The position numbers and the translations under genes were made by a program. Below are positions 43,060-53,699 of a DNA stretch of 64,000 nt, in pieces. Numbering within the stretch: the stretch's first letter is position 1; every line of letters starts with the position of its first letter. Origin of the DNA: Maniola hyperantus (lineage: Eukaryota; Arthropoda; Insecta; Lepidoptera; Nymphalidae); NCBI RefSeq assembly GCF_902806685.2, contig NC_048548.1, positions 11,992,557 through 12,056,556 of the forward strand, written 5' to 3'. The notes beneath the pieces were generated by a model. That model was not told where the DNA came from. It worked only from the letters and a program-made list of their open reading frames with translations, and ran no database searches.

Positions 43060-43940
43060 CTCATAAGTAGCGTTTATACGTTGATGGTCTCAGATGATAA
43101 GGTTGATGGTATACCTATAACGTCAGAAACCTTCCTCCTGGCCGCTAGTGATTAGTTCCAACTCCCAACTACTATACAAAAATTCAACTCAATTGGATGA
43201 ACGATACGTAAATGCTAAGATAGGTAACGGACAGACGAATAGACAGATAAACATTAATTTTTATAAGAAGATATACGTAAATTCCAACATCTAATATACC
43301 TACCCATAAGCACACAGTCGCAAGACCAGCATAGGGTGGATATCTAACCTATATGCCATAATTTTTAAAAGATGTTCTTTGATTTTTTATTTTCTATCTA
43401 TACATAAATTTTATAAGAAAACTGCCGCTGGATTAAAATAATTTGCTAACAAGAAAAAGATGAATGAATTTGCCAAGATCGTTGAAACGCGAATCACAAA
43501 AAAAACTGATCCGTGTTATACGATTTTTCACGGAAAATGAATTGCAATCTGTACTTTGTATCTTTGTTTCTTTTTCGTTTCACTGATCTTTCCTCAAAAT
43601 CTTATTAAAAACCGTATTTTTTTAATTTTATATTTAGTTTGAAATAACAAACTTAAAAAAATATAAAGCTCATAACATTTTCTTGTGAATCGATAAAATA
43701 TAAACATCGATAACGGGAAAACTATATCAAAAGTTGGTAGAATGTTTTGTGGCTGTAATTATGTAGTTTTGGAAGGCACTCATCCATGAAAACGAATGAA
43801 TGAATTAGTCAACAATCACAGCAGGGGCTCAGAATTCAGATCCTATTTTGTTTTTATCATATACGCACCGCTACAGGAAAATGCAGGAACCGTAACGTTC
43901 CGATACGATTCCGTGTAAAAGCCATTTATGGGTATGGGTT
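43060..43940. other. Gene-free stretch
   Basis: AT-rich with no gene or repeat identified. Confidence 0.35.
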
Positions 43941-43944
43941 AATT

Positions 43945-44270
43945 ATAAGAGCGGTCACTCCGTTTCGATCCGAGTCCGTGAAAATACGTATGTAAAAAAA
44001 TTCTGACCGAACTCTGATATTGCTTACGCACTAATCCGATCTCGGATCTAAATCCAACCTAATTCAGTAGACCTCTTTGACATACCTACGTCATATTATG
44101 TCCGATTTAAATCCGAGACACATCCAAGGTGTTCTCACGGATGAATGACGTAGAGAACTCGGATGACGGAAGTCAGAGCAAGTGCGTAAAGCTACCATAC
44201 AAATACTTCTATGACTACTTCGGAACGTATTTTCACGGATTCGGATCGGATGCAGTGCGTAATCGCTATA
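43945..44270. mobile_element. Foldback element
   Basis: ATCCGAGTCCGTGAAAATACGT near 43969 pairs with ACGTATTTTCACGGATTCGGAT near 44227. Further inverted words (CGCACTAATCCG / GTAATC) fill the arms. The ORF seen inside is a by-product. Confidence 0.6.
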
Positions 44271-44404
44271 ACTGTCACACCCCTATTAGGTTAGCTCACT
44301 ACCATCTTAGACTGCATCATCAGGTATCACTTACCACAAGGCGCAATCGCACTCAGGGCTATCTATCTATATCTAAGCATTAAAAACCGTAAAAGAAGAA
44401 CAAA

Positions 44405-44635
44405 TAGAAAATAATCCATTGGATATTACAAATGCGAAAGTGTGTCTGTCTATCTGTTTCCTTTTTACGGCCCATCCGTTTAACTGGTTTTGATGAAATT
44501 TTGATGAAATCCTGGACACAGACAGGCTATTTTAATCCCAGAAAATCAAAGAGCACCCACGGGATTTTCATAAATCTAGATTCACACCCACGTCGATCCA
44601 GTCGTTGAAGTCGCGGGCAAAGATAGATAGTTTGG
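44405..44635 (-). repeat. Family A repeat
   Basis: GATATTACAAATGCGAAAGTGTGTC to CGTTGAAGTCGCGGGCAAAGATAG. Confidence 0.65.
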
Positions 44636-44894
44636 ATGTTTAATTCTACAGTCGTATTATGATAAAAAGGAGAGCCTAGTGAATATTTAGTGGACCAGAT
44701 CTGTTAGATTAGCCTCACCTAGCTTGTTAGCCGAACCAAAGTCAGTCAGTCGAAAGTAAGTAGGAACGATACGAATCGCTACGCATTATTGAAATACCGA
44801 TAAGATATGTCTCATGTCACGAGCTTTTTTGACTGCGGATTATGATGTCAGAGAGTTCAATAAACCGTTATTAGAATGGGAGAACTAAATTCGT

Positions 44895-45110
44895 TATAAA
44901 CATTATAAATGGGAAATTGTCTGTCTGTTACCTTTTCACGAAAGGTGTAGAGATTACTTGCATCCCGGACACGGCCAATGGCCATAGGCCATAGCAAAGG
45001 ACACAAATTTTATTGCCATAGGCTGCTTTTATCGTGAAAAATCATAGACTTCTCCCGGGCATTTAGAAAACCCAAATCTACGCGATCTTCATCTTACTAG
45101 ATATACTTTT
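44895..45110 (-). repeat. Family A repeat, degenerate
   Basis: AAACATTATAAATGGGAAATTGTCTGTC to AACCCAAATCTACGCGATCTTC..TCTTACTAGAT. Confidence 0.5.
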
Positions 45111-45559
45111 AGTTTTCTAATGGGACTTACAAACGAAAGTTTCATTCAAAAATCACTACACCTTCATCATGTCATATTCTTGTTAAAATAATAATAATGG
45201 TATTTGGTGGCAGGAATTGACGGGATCGCCGCGTCACTTAGAATATTTTAACGATTTTTAAATACTTTCGTCTCTTTCAGTGTTTAGATCGCAATGAGTT
45301 TGTGATAGCATCGCTTTCTAATCAAATGTATTTTGATTGTAAATGTACCTATAGTAGGTAATTAGATAAGGCTAGCTTTAAGTTTTATTGTAATATTTTA
45401 ACATTATTTTTTTTTTTAATTAAATTGAATTTAAATGGTACCTACTGTTTCTGGAATGATATTAAATATTAATAATATGCTACTAAGAGTGAAAACTTAC
45501 GGAGCGGTTTTCACCCGTGCCCGCCGCGGATGCGGGTGAGCTGTTTTTTTTTTTAAATA

Positions 45560-45960
45560 TTATAGACCAGCGCTTAGCTGCAATCAGACCTGGTGGAAGT
45601 GATGATGCAGCCTAAGATGGAGCGCGCTTGCCTAGAAGATGCCTATTCACTCTTGACTTGAAGGTACCCATATCATAATTGGAGGGGAAAACTGATGCTG
45701 GAAGGGTATTCCAAATCTTCAGGGTTCGAGTTAGAAATGAGGAGGCAAATCGCTTCTTACGTATTCGTGCAATTGGCGATGGCTTACGCGTGCGGTACGA
45801 TAGTAGAAAGGTGAAGGAGGAACCCGGTCGAAAAGTTCTTAGGCACATTCTCTCTTTTATTTTGAATAAATCGCGTCGTGAAAATTGCTCGTGCGAGTGC
45901 TGTGGTCCCGCAACCGCGGCGGGCGCCTGTAAAAAGCGCTCTGTGAGTTCCTAGCGCGTA
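45560..45960 (-). mobile_element. LINE 3' end with readable C-terminus
   Basis: The minus strand reads KKRFASSFLTRTLKIWNTL, PASVFPSNYDMGTFKSRVN and RHLLGKRAPS, then a 3' end (AGGCTGCATCATCACTTCCACCAGG) reaching about 45560. This is the standard end of a Jockey/RTE-like protein. The frame is open for 78 codons and breaks upstream. Confidence 0.65.
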
Positions 45961-46239
45961 AGTCTTCTCTAAGGTGCCGGACGACCAAATGCTCGTACAA
46001 TACGGTATTCAGAATGCTGCATGCGTTTAGAAAGCCTTTCGAAGCACGTATGCCGCATACGAATGCAATTATAACCCGTCTCAACAAAAAGACGCCACTA
46101 TTCTACCAAACCTTGAACTACATTGTTACTTTCTTATTCGCCACTGTTACCTATGTATTGGTATTCATTAAAAGTGCGTCCACAGTTCCCTTTTGCCGGA
46201 CGGAAGCGTCTCGTCTGATTGTTTACCGGATTCAATGAC

Positions 46240-46940
46240 CTTTTTTTAGGCCGTTTTAGAGTTGAGAGAACTCATTTTACTTTTAAATATTATTGATGTT
46301 AAGGTCAATATAAGCCTCGCTAATATGAAATACGGTGTATGTTTAGAAATTGGCTCTTTTTATTGCTGTTTATTAAGTGGCTCTAACTGTGGGAAAATAC
46401 GAATTTTTAAAATTTAGATAAATTCAACCTTAAATGCATTGCAATTTCAGGCTTCCGAATACAGAAATTTTTTAGATACCCATTGAATGCACTCATTCAA
46501 AAAATCATGTGGAAAAAAAACAACTGCCAAGATAGCTTTTATTATAATTATATGTTCTAGTTTTCTAGTTAAGAGTTTCTAACTACTTGCTTATTATCAA
46601 GATTAGAAAAAATTCATAATATCGACGCGTTTATATTCAATCGTGGAAAACGGTGATCTAAAAATAAGTAGCCATCGCATGACATTAAATAAAAAGATTA
46701 TGATGTAGTTTTCGTAATGAAATATTTTTTTTCTACAAGTTATAGTCATAGAGTTCTGTTCTTAAAAACTATAATTTTAGTATTGTTACATATTTTTAGG
46801 TAAAGACATATCTACATATTGCAAACCAGTAAGTACATATTTCTTTACAAAATATCATGTTATCACAATAATATTTGATATGGAAATAACAGTTACACAT
46901 AGCTAAGGTTTCCGTTATCGCATACGTGGTTTATCTTTAA
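46240..46940. other. Gene-free stretch upstream of the proline-rich gene
   Basis: AT-rich and apparently repeat-free. It probably holds distal regulatory sequence for the gene at 47101. Confidence 0.35.
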
Positions 46941-46950
46941 CTTTTGTTTA

Positions 46951-46973
46951 GTTGCATTTTCGATAAATGCAAC
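46951..46973. promoter_or_regulatory. Palindrome upstream of the proline-rich gene
   Basis: GTTGCATTT (46951-46959) and AAATGCAAC (46965-46973) are a perfect inverted pair with a 5-base spacer, about 115 bases before the likely transcription start. A dimeric factor site is possible; this is inference. Confidence 0.35.
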
Positions 46974-47055
46974 TGCAAGCCATCGATGTCGAATTCCTGC
47001 AATGTGTTTGTAAATCATTGTTTGGTTTCGTATGACCGCTGGGGCAACGTGTCGG

Positions 47056-47091
47056 TATATAGAGTATGGAGATACGAGGGGCATGTCAGAT
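47056..47091 (+). promoter_or_regulatory. Core promoter (TATA and initiator)
   Basis: TATATA at 47056-47061 lies 32 bases before the A of TCAGAT (47086-47091), an arthropod-type initiator. Transcription from 47088 would give a 13-base leader before the ATG at 47101. Both elements and the spacing are textbook. Confidence 0.65.
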
Positions 47092-47100
47092 CGGTCACAC

Positions 47101-49217
47101 ATGGCGGTGACTGCCAAGTTGGTGTTTTTAACGGGCTTACTTTATGTAAGTATCAATTTTATTAAATTCACTATTATTTTATTTAATGACTAGTCTATGC
47201 TCGCGACTTCATCCGCGTGGACTACACAAATTTCAAACCCCTATTTCACCCCCTTAGAGGTTGAATTTTCAAAAATCCTTTCTTAGCGGATGCCTACGTC
47301 ATAATAGCTATCTGCATGCCAAATATCAGCCCGATCCGTCCAGTAGTTGGAGCTGTGCGTTGATAGATTAGTCACTCAGTCAGTCAGTTACCTTTTCCCT
47401 TTATATATTTAGATAAGCTTCATCCCGCGAGTGCATGCAGTTTTGTAAGGTTCCATAGTACAAGGAACCCTTATCGTTTCGCCATGTCCGTCTGTCTGTC
47501 CGTCCGCGAGTTAGCTCAGAGACTAATTAGTACTAGAAAGCTGTAAAATCTACTTGGAGTCGTATAAACATTGAAAATTACTCAGCTGAAGTTGTTAGTT
47601 GAGTAAAACAATTAGTATATTGTGACGGGCAATACGAAATCTTACACTGAGCTCAGCTGGGTAATGGGTCCAACCATGCACTTTATTAAAAGATTCTGTT
47701 AAAATTTCTCGTTGTTTATAAGATAAAGAGTTGAAGATTTGGTTAAAATCATACTAATAAAAAACCGATGCCTGTTGTTGCTATAAATAATAATAAGACT
47801 CCCTAATATTGCAAGACTTCCGAAATTGGTAATCTGTCGATAATTAATAATCATTTAGAAATAAGGCTAATCACTTATTTAACCGCCGTATCCTGCATAA
47901 TACGAAACGTAATGTTTAGATGCAAGGCCGAATGTTGTAGGTACGTGTACAATAAGTAACATTGGCAACTAACTTTCTAACTAACTTAGGTCAATGTAGA
48001 GTTGACGGGATATTTAATAAAACATGAGTCAATATTATTAGAATTTCCCTTATATTTTTGCTTTAGCATCAAATTAATCTCTACATTTGCTTTAGTAGAA
48101 AAAGCGTTCTAAACTACTGATTAGTAGATTTGTAAAAAAACGGACAGGCCCTCGAATATTTAAGTATCCCATAGAATTTGAAAAATCTATGTTTTAAAAT
48201 ATACTATTATTCTTACTTTCATGCTAGTTTTGGTTTAACATATTGATTAGTAAAACCAATTAATCCTTTTATAACTCTGCATGGTTCAAAGATTCAATTT
48301 CCTTTCGTTTTTCATTATTACATATTTTTTTTAAATCTTTTACTTTTTATTTTCAGTCGGCAGTCCAGGGCCAGTACTATGCTTCACCATACCCGACGTC
48401 CTTGTTCGCTTCACCATATTCACCATGCAGCTGTGCACCACCGTCGATAGCCCTGCCAGCACCTACGGGCCCTATATACGTATCTCTTCCCAACCCTCCG
48501 CCGATATGTGTTTCCCCGCCCCCACTTCCACCATTACTAATAGAGGTGCCGTTACCCCCGCCAGTAACGTTTGCACCTCCTCCTTTACCTCCATTATGTG
48601 TCAGTCCTCCAGCTTTACCCCCGTTGACGGTAACTCCGCCGCCGTCACCCCCTATGTGTGTCACTCCACCTCCGCTACCCCCTATGTGTGTCACACCTCC
48701 AGCTCCACCAGTAATGTATATTAATCCTCCACCTCCACCTCCTATATTGATAGAACTCCCGTGTCCCGCTCCTATTATGATTGAGCTGCCGCCTATCATG
48801 ATACAACCTCCACCGCTGCCGCCGGTGATGGTGCAGCCTCCACCGCTTCCTCCGATACCTGTGCAGCCTCCAGCACCAGCTCCGATGATGATTCAACCGC
48901 CACAGCCTCCTCCGATGTACATCCAACCGCCATCTCCGTGCCCGATCACGATTCAACCTCCTTGTCCTGAACCTATTTACGTACAGCCTCCTCCTCCTGC
49001 CCCTATGACTATTCAACCTCCTCCATTACCTCCACTTTGTGTCCAACCTCCTCCCCCACCACCCCTATGTATCCAACCTCCGCCCCTGGAACCTTTCTGC
49101 CTCCAACCTCCCCCACCGCCTCCAATATGCTTCACCACACCTCCTTGTCCAGCCGCTCCTCCATGCGGATGCTGCGGCATGCCACCGACAGCGCTGGTAG
49201 CTCCTATTTATTTATAA
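47101..49217 (+). CDS. Secreted proline-rich decapeptide-repeat protein (two exons)
   Basis: Exon 1 is 47101-47145 (15 codons) and exon 2 is 48357-49217, joined in phase 0 by a GTAAG..TTTCAG intron of 1.2 kb, giving 301 aa. The joined N-terminus is a signal peptide (MAVTAKLVFLTGLLY, then SAVQG, with likely cleavage before QYY near residue 21), so the protein is secreted. Residues about 55-271 are 22 tandem units with the pattern hydrophobic-x-[IV]-x-P-P-x-x-x-P, for example MYIQPPSPCP, ITIQPPCPEP and LCVQPPPPPP. One unit is cut to seven residues. Several units carry Cys at position 2, and the C-terminus has CGCCG, so disulfide cross-linking is likely. An intron inside the signal peptide and such repeats are known in insect eggshell, cuticle and silk proteins. 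I recognise no named family and cannot say which tissue expresses it. The first repeats use VS/VT at positions 3-4, the later ones IQ/VQ, suggesting block-wise expansion. Confidence 0.85.
47188..47413 (+). repeat. Family B repeat in the proline-rich gene intron
   Basis: GACTAGTCTATGCTCGCGACTTCATCCGCG to CCCTTTATATATTTAGAT. It sits 43 bases after the exon 1 donor. Confidence 0.75.
47430..47700 (+). repeat. Family D-like fragment in the same intron
   Basis: AAGGTTCCATAGTACAAGGAACCC followed by CCGTCTGTCTGTCCGTCC. The right part has no clear family D match. Confidence 0.4.
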
Positions 49218-49295
49218 TGCACCGAAAAAGCTAATTTATATAAGTATACTTAGTACTTACCATGTGATAAAATTGTTATGTTATGAATACACAGA

Positions 49296-49301
49296 AATAA
49301 A
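49296..49301 (+). terminator. Poly(A) signal of the proline-rich gene
   Basis: AATAAA 78 bases after the stop codon is followed by GTGTCTTGTT, a GT-rich downstream element. Confidence 0.7.
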
Positions 49302-49319
49302 GTGTCTTGTTAATTGTAT

Positions 49320-49770
49320 TTTGTACTTTTATTTTCACCAACAATTCCTGGAAAGCTGCAGTAGTACACCATGTACACTCATACACTGATTACATAATTG
49401 CAATGCAATAATTAATTATTATTATAAGAAACAATTGATGATGATGATAACGCAAAATTGAATGTTTAACTAAAGACGACTCCAAAGGCGAGAATGTAAA
49501 GCCTCGATAAAAGCGAGCCTCCATCCGAGCCTCCCTCTTTGCCCAAATCTGCAGAATTTGGTTTCACGTAAACAATTTTTTACGACAGTGTCTAACTGTC
49601 TAGCCCTTAAGAAATCTACCACCCCTTAGCTAGCTTCATTTATAGAGCTGAGAATTTACAAATTGGAATAAGTGGTTTGTACATATTGTTGCATTATACT
49701 TACTCTCTATGGCCAATATGCGACATACCTACTTCAGTGATGTTATATTTCATATTAGCCATAGCTTAAC
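49320..49770. other. Gene-free stretch
   Basis: No gene seen. CGAGCCTCCATCCGAGCCTCC (49503-49523) is a short direct repeat. Confidence 0.35.
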
Positions 49771-49775
49771 CATGC

Positions 49776-50225
49776 AAAGGGGGGTAGAGTTTTAGAATTG
49801 GATACGGGGGACGAGGTCATGGTTAGGGATTATAGAAAAGAAAAAAATGGTCAAGAGGTAAAATCAGTAGGGAAATTGTTTCGGGTACAACTTACGAAGT
49901 AGACGTGGAAGGGTACAAGTGGAAGAGGCATGGTAATCAAATACAAAAAATAATTTAAATATACCTTTATTCTTAAAAATAAAAATCTTTTTGTTCTATT
50001 GTTAAATTTAGTTAGGACGGGGGAGAGTGTTATATATCTGTGTACGAACTAAATTGTTATTTGTTATCTGTGGTTGTAAATTCTGTCTATAAAATTTTGT
50101 CTGCGACATAAAAAAAAAAAGTAAATTTGTAACGTTTTCACATTTTGGCCAGATTTTAAGTATAGTATAGTAAAGAAATAAAGTTAAAGGAATATTTAAT
50201 AAGTGGTGTGGTTTAATTTATAACA
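49776..50225 (+). mobile_element. Ty3/gypsy-type LTR retrotransposon remnant
   Basis: From about 49788 one frame reads LELDTGDEVMVRDYRK. Near 49880 the frame shifts and another reads TTYEVDVEGYKWKRHGNQI, ending at a stop near 49953. GD.V.VRDYR and WKRH.NQI are typical of the integrase C-terminus of Ty3/gypsy elements. A purine-rich tract (GGACGGGGGAGAG) then runs directly into the LTR. The rest of the element is missing, and the frameshift makes it inactive. Confidence 0.7.
50028..50225 (+). repeat. 3' LTR of the gypsy-type remnant
   Basis: It starts TGTTATATATCTG right after the polypurine tract and ends TTTATAACA, 198 bases, with AAATAAAG near 50176 as a poly(A) signal. No second LTR is in the window. 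Confidence 0.6.
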
Positions 50226-50284
50226 AGTGAGGACGCCAAAGAAAATTTGCGCGCAATTGGTTCGTCATTCAGACACGACGACTT

Positions 50285-50420
50285 TGACCTATGAAATGAA
50301 ATGAAATGAAATGAAAATTTGAAATGAAAATGAAATGAAAATTTATTTATCACAACAATGTCGGTTTACAGTTTAGTGTCGGGAACCCTGAAGTAAGTTT
50401 GATAAACCTGTGTCTCAGGG
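50285..50420 (-). mobile_element. LINE 3' tail with ATTTC repeats
   Basis: GAAATGAAATGAAATGAAATG followed by TGAAATGAAAATTTATTTATC reads on the minus strand as a TAAAT-rich end and a run of TTTCA units. Confidence 0.45.
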
Positions 50421-50644
50421 TCCCCGCTCCTCCTCCTCAGTCTCAAACATAATAGTTGTGTTAACAAAAACTATAAATACTTAAGTCTAAACAATTAGCA
50501 TGCAGTGTGTCTACCTATGATGAAAGGTTATCGTTATTCCTTAACCTTTCATCATACTCGTACATCATCATCATCCTCCATCTTTGAATGCCTTGCAATG
50601 CCCTGATTCTGAGGTTTATAAGTGTTATTTGTGTGTTCCGCAGC

Positions 50645-50794
50645 ATGGCGGGTGGCACGGGGCTCGCGGAGTGGTCCGAGGGCGCGGCGGTGTGGTTCCA
50701 GCCCGCCGGCGCCCCCGCCCCGCTGCCCGGCGAGCTGATCGAGGTGCACCGCGCCGCCAAGGTGCTGCTCGTCAGCGCCGTCGTCAACGGCCAG
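50645..50794 (+). CDS. Myo15: Unconventional myosin, first coding exon
   Basis: Fifty codons from the ATG at 50645 to a CCAG|GTACAT donor, ending in phase 0, join exon 61651. The exon encodes the start of the N-terminal SH3-like barrel of the motor (SEGAAVWFQPAG, PGELIEVHRAAKVLLV, NGQ). It is over 70% GC, unlike all surrounding DNA, but its downstream partners are only moderately GC-rich. The ATG lies just one base after a good acceptor (TGTGTTCCGCAG|C), so a separate 5' UTR exon probably exists upstream; 12900-13196 is one candidate. The next exon lies 10.9 kb away. Confidence 0.8.
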
Positions 50795-50819
50795 GTACAT
50801 TTTTATTTATTTATTTAAA

Positions 50820-51050
50820 ACTAGCTGATGCCCGTGACTTCGTCCGCTTGAAATTAGGTTTTTTTCAAATCCCGTAGGAACTCTTTGATTTTCCGAGATA
50901 AAATGTCTATGTCTATGCCTATGTCACTCTCCAGGTCTTTATCTATACCCATGCAAAAAATCACGTCAATCAGTTGCACCGTTGCGACGTGATTGAAAGA
51001 CAAACCAACAAATACACACACTTTCGCATTTATAATAAGGGTACTGATTT
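50820..51050 (+). repeat. Family A repeat in the myosin intron
   Basis: ACTAGCTGATGCCCGTGACTTCG to CGCATTTATAATAAGGGTACTGAT, only 25 bases after the exon 1 donor. Confidence 0.75.
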
Positions 51051-51074
51051 CAAATGTTTTATAAAACTCCAGAT

Positions 51075-51200
51075 AGGAAACGCTCATCATCACTATCACG
51101 ATCAACCCATCGCCGGCTCTCTACTGAGCATGGGGCTCCTCTCTGAATGAATCTCCACGCTACACGATGGCCCAGTGTTTCTTCTAAGTGTTTCACATTT
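51075..51200 (-). repeat. SINE-1 fragment
   Basis: ACGATCAACCCATCGCCGGCTCTCTACTGAGC is the GAGACCCGTGCTC..GAGCCGG side of SINE-1 in reverse. Confidence 0.5.
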
Positions 51201-51384
51201 CCACTAGACGGAGTTTGTTTACGAGTTTTTTACGACTTATTGGGCAGTTCGATTTTTTCCCTGTCGTAGTTAGCAGAATCACGGAAAAATTGTTAGCAGG
51301 AGGAAAATTTATTATCACAAGACGTGTCTTGACTCTTGAAGTTACATAAGTCATTCCTTGGTATAAAACCCGATACTTTTTTTT

Positions 51385-51615
51385 TATTTTATTCAGATAC
51401 AAGTTAGCCCTTGACTGCAATCTCATCTGGTGGTAAGTGATGATGCAGTCTAAGATGATAGCGGGCTAACCTGGAAGGGTTATGGCAGTTTTTATCAAAC
51501 CCATACCCCTTTGCTTTCTACACGGCATCGTACCGGAATGCTAAATCGCTTGGCGGCACGGCTTTGCCGGTAGGGTGGTAACTAGCCACGGCCGAAGCCT
51601 CCCACCAGACAACCG
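51385..51615 (+). repeat. Family H repeat, best copy
   Basis: TTATTCAGATACAAGTTAGCCCTTGACTGC to GGTAACTAGCCACGGCCGAAGCCTCCCACCAGAC. Confidence 0.65.
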
Positions 51616-51669
51616 ATACCAAATAATCTTGTCGTTTTAGTTTCGAGATTGTGACCAACAAAATTAAAC

Positions 51670-52005
51670 CACAGTTATTACATCATGATAAACCCATCAC
51701 CGGCTCACTACAGAGCACGGGTCTCCTCTGTGAGAGTGAAAAGGCCTTTGGCCATAGTCTACCACACTGGCCATGTGCGGATTGGTAGACTTCACACACG
51801 TTTGAGAACATTATGGAGAACTCTCAGGCATGCTGGTTTCCTCACGATGTTTTCCTTCACCGTTTAAGCGAGTGATATTTAATTAGTTAAATGCACATTG
51901 CACATAGCTCCGAAAAGTTACAGGTGCGTGCCCGGGATCGAGCCCCCGACCTCCGATTAGAAGGCGGACGTCCTAACCACTAGGCTATTACAGCTAAACC
52001 ACAGT
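51670..52005 (-). repeat. SINE-1, full length
   Basis: The reverse strand starts with a tRNA-like head: TAGCCTAGTGGTTAGGACG (A box) and GGGGGCTCGATCCCGGGC (B box). It then has the AACGGTGAAGGAAAAC block and ends near TCACAGAGGAGACCCG. The head shows that the family derives from a tRNA. Confidence 0.75.
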
Positions 52006-52414
52006 ATTTCTCTCAATTTAACGTTTTGTAAACACATGTGTAGATACATAGATAGATATAAGTACCTGTTATGAAATGATAACATTAGTCGTTATAAAAC
52101 AATATCATTAGTGAATGAATGTACGTGACTTTTAAAATCAATAAAGAAAGTAAATTAATCAAACATTTCGATCGCCATAATCATAAAGGTTATTTATGTT
52201 GGTTCTAAAAATCATGGGAAAGTTATTACCTATTTACTTATTTCATATTGACTATCTATTGATTTACATAACCATAACCAATACAATCTTATCGTCATCT
52301 TAATTTTTTGGTACGTCAAAAAAGTAAAAGTTTACAATTTTCTTTGCGAAAAAGCTGGAACTACGTCTGGAGTCGATAACTTCGAAAAGCTGGAAGAGGT
52401 GTGTATGCCCGGGA

Positions 52415-52473
52415 TTGAATCCAGACTTCCCGAATAGGAGACCGTCGTCTTAACCACTAGGCTATCACTGCTT
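52415..52473 (-). repeat. SINE-1 head fragment
   Basis: GCCCGGGATTGAATCCAGAC..CTTAACCACTAGGCTATCAC is the tRNA-like head only, truncated by or adjoining the family D repeat at 52474. Confidence 0.6.
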
Positions 52474-52876
52474 TTTAGGGTTCCGTACCTCAAAAGGAAA
52501 AACGGAACCCTTATAGGATCACTTTGTTGTCTGTCTGTCTGTCCGTCTGTCTGTCAAGAAACCTACAGGGTACTTCCCGTTGACCTAGAATCATGAAATT
52601 TGGCAGGTAGGTAGATCTTATAGCTAAATTTAGGGTTAGATCACACAAAAAAAATTAAATTGTGGTCATGAACTAATAATTAGTATTTTCAACTTTCGAA
52701 GTGACTGACTATATCAAGTGGGGTATCATATGAAAGGTCTTCACCTGTACATTCTAAAACAGATTTTTATTTATTTTTATGCATCATAGTTTTTGAATTA
52801 TCGTGCAAAATGTCGAAAAAATACGACTGTAGTACGGAACCCTTATTGCGCGAGCCTGACTCGCACTTGGCCAGTT
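52474..52876 (+). repeat. Family D repeat, full length (best copy)
   Basis: TTTTAGGGTTCCGTACCTCAAAAGG to CGAGCCTGACTCGCACTTGGCCAG, 403 bases. I used it as the reference for the family. Confidence 0.8.
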
Positions 52877-53187
52877 ATTAAGTAAGTAATGACAAATAGT
52901 TAGTGTAAATACGACCTAACATACGCATTCAGCGTGTAACGCAAGAGCGTAGCACAGGAATGTTGATAGAGAGTTACCGACATTTTCTGCGCGCCTGGTA
53001 ACTTGTCTGATGTCTCTACACATTTAGAATAGAATAGAATGTTTTTTTTTTCATGTAAACTTTTTACAAGTGCTTATGAATAGTCAGGTAGTTTTAATTT
53101 ACCACTGGTTCGGATTCGGATTTCTTATACCTAATCATCTTTATTATGAAAACCATTCATTCACATACAAGAGATCATAGGCTATCC

Positions 53188-53426
53188 ATACTAATATTAT
53201 AAATGCGAAAGTGTGTCTGTCTGTCTATCTGTCTGTCTGTCTGTCTGTCTGCTAGCTTTTCAAGGCTCAACCGTTCAACCGATTTCGACGAAATTTGGTA
53301 CAGAGGTAGCTTGCAACCCGGGTAAGGACATATTAGGCTACTTTTTATCCCGGAAAATTTAGGAGTTCCCACAGGATTTTTAAAAACCTAAATCCACGCG
53401 TACGAAGTCGCGGGCATCAGCTAGTA
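53188..53426 (-). repeat. Family A repeat with expanded TGTC tract
   Basis: CCATACTAATATTATAAATGCG to GCGGGCATCAGCTAGT. The CTGTCTGTCTATCTGTCTGTCTG tract at 53215-53252 is longer than in other copies. Confidence 0.8.
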
Positions 53427-53699
53427 ATATTATATTAGAGACTATTATTATTGAAACAGAAATGGATAGTCATAAAAATACCTATTACGCTGCAGAACTA
53501 CATTACATTGGTCTTTAGAAGGCAATGAATGACATTTCGGCTTTATAGAGCGTTGTTTCTGTCACTCATACCTATATGACGTTTTGTCGGTCTTAATGAC
53601 AGGGACAAAGGTCTACAAATCTAGCTATCTCCTTCTAAATGTCGATGTACATTACTTTCTGCCGCGTACTGTACATAGTTTCTTAGAGAAAATGCATAA

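Noticed and set aside
45679..46238. Plus-strand ORFs of 91 and 74 codons
   Set aside because: They overlap the minus-strand LINE C-terminus or its decayed upstream part and show no domain.
48377..48799. 140-codon glycine-rich ORF on the minus strand (GGGGG, HIGG repeats)
   Set aside because: It is the exact antisense of the proline repeats (CCN codons read as GGN in reverse). The plus strand has the signal peptide, splice sites, promoter and poly(A) signal.
48675..49016. Arginine/tryptophan-rich minus-strand ORF
   Set aside because: Another antisense frame of the same proline repeats.
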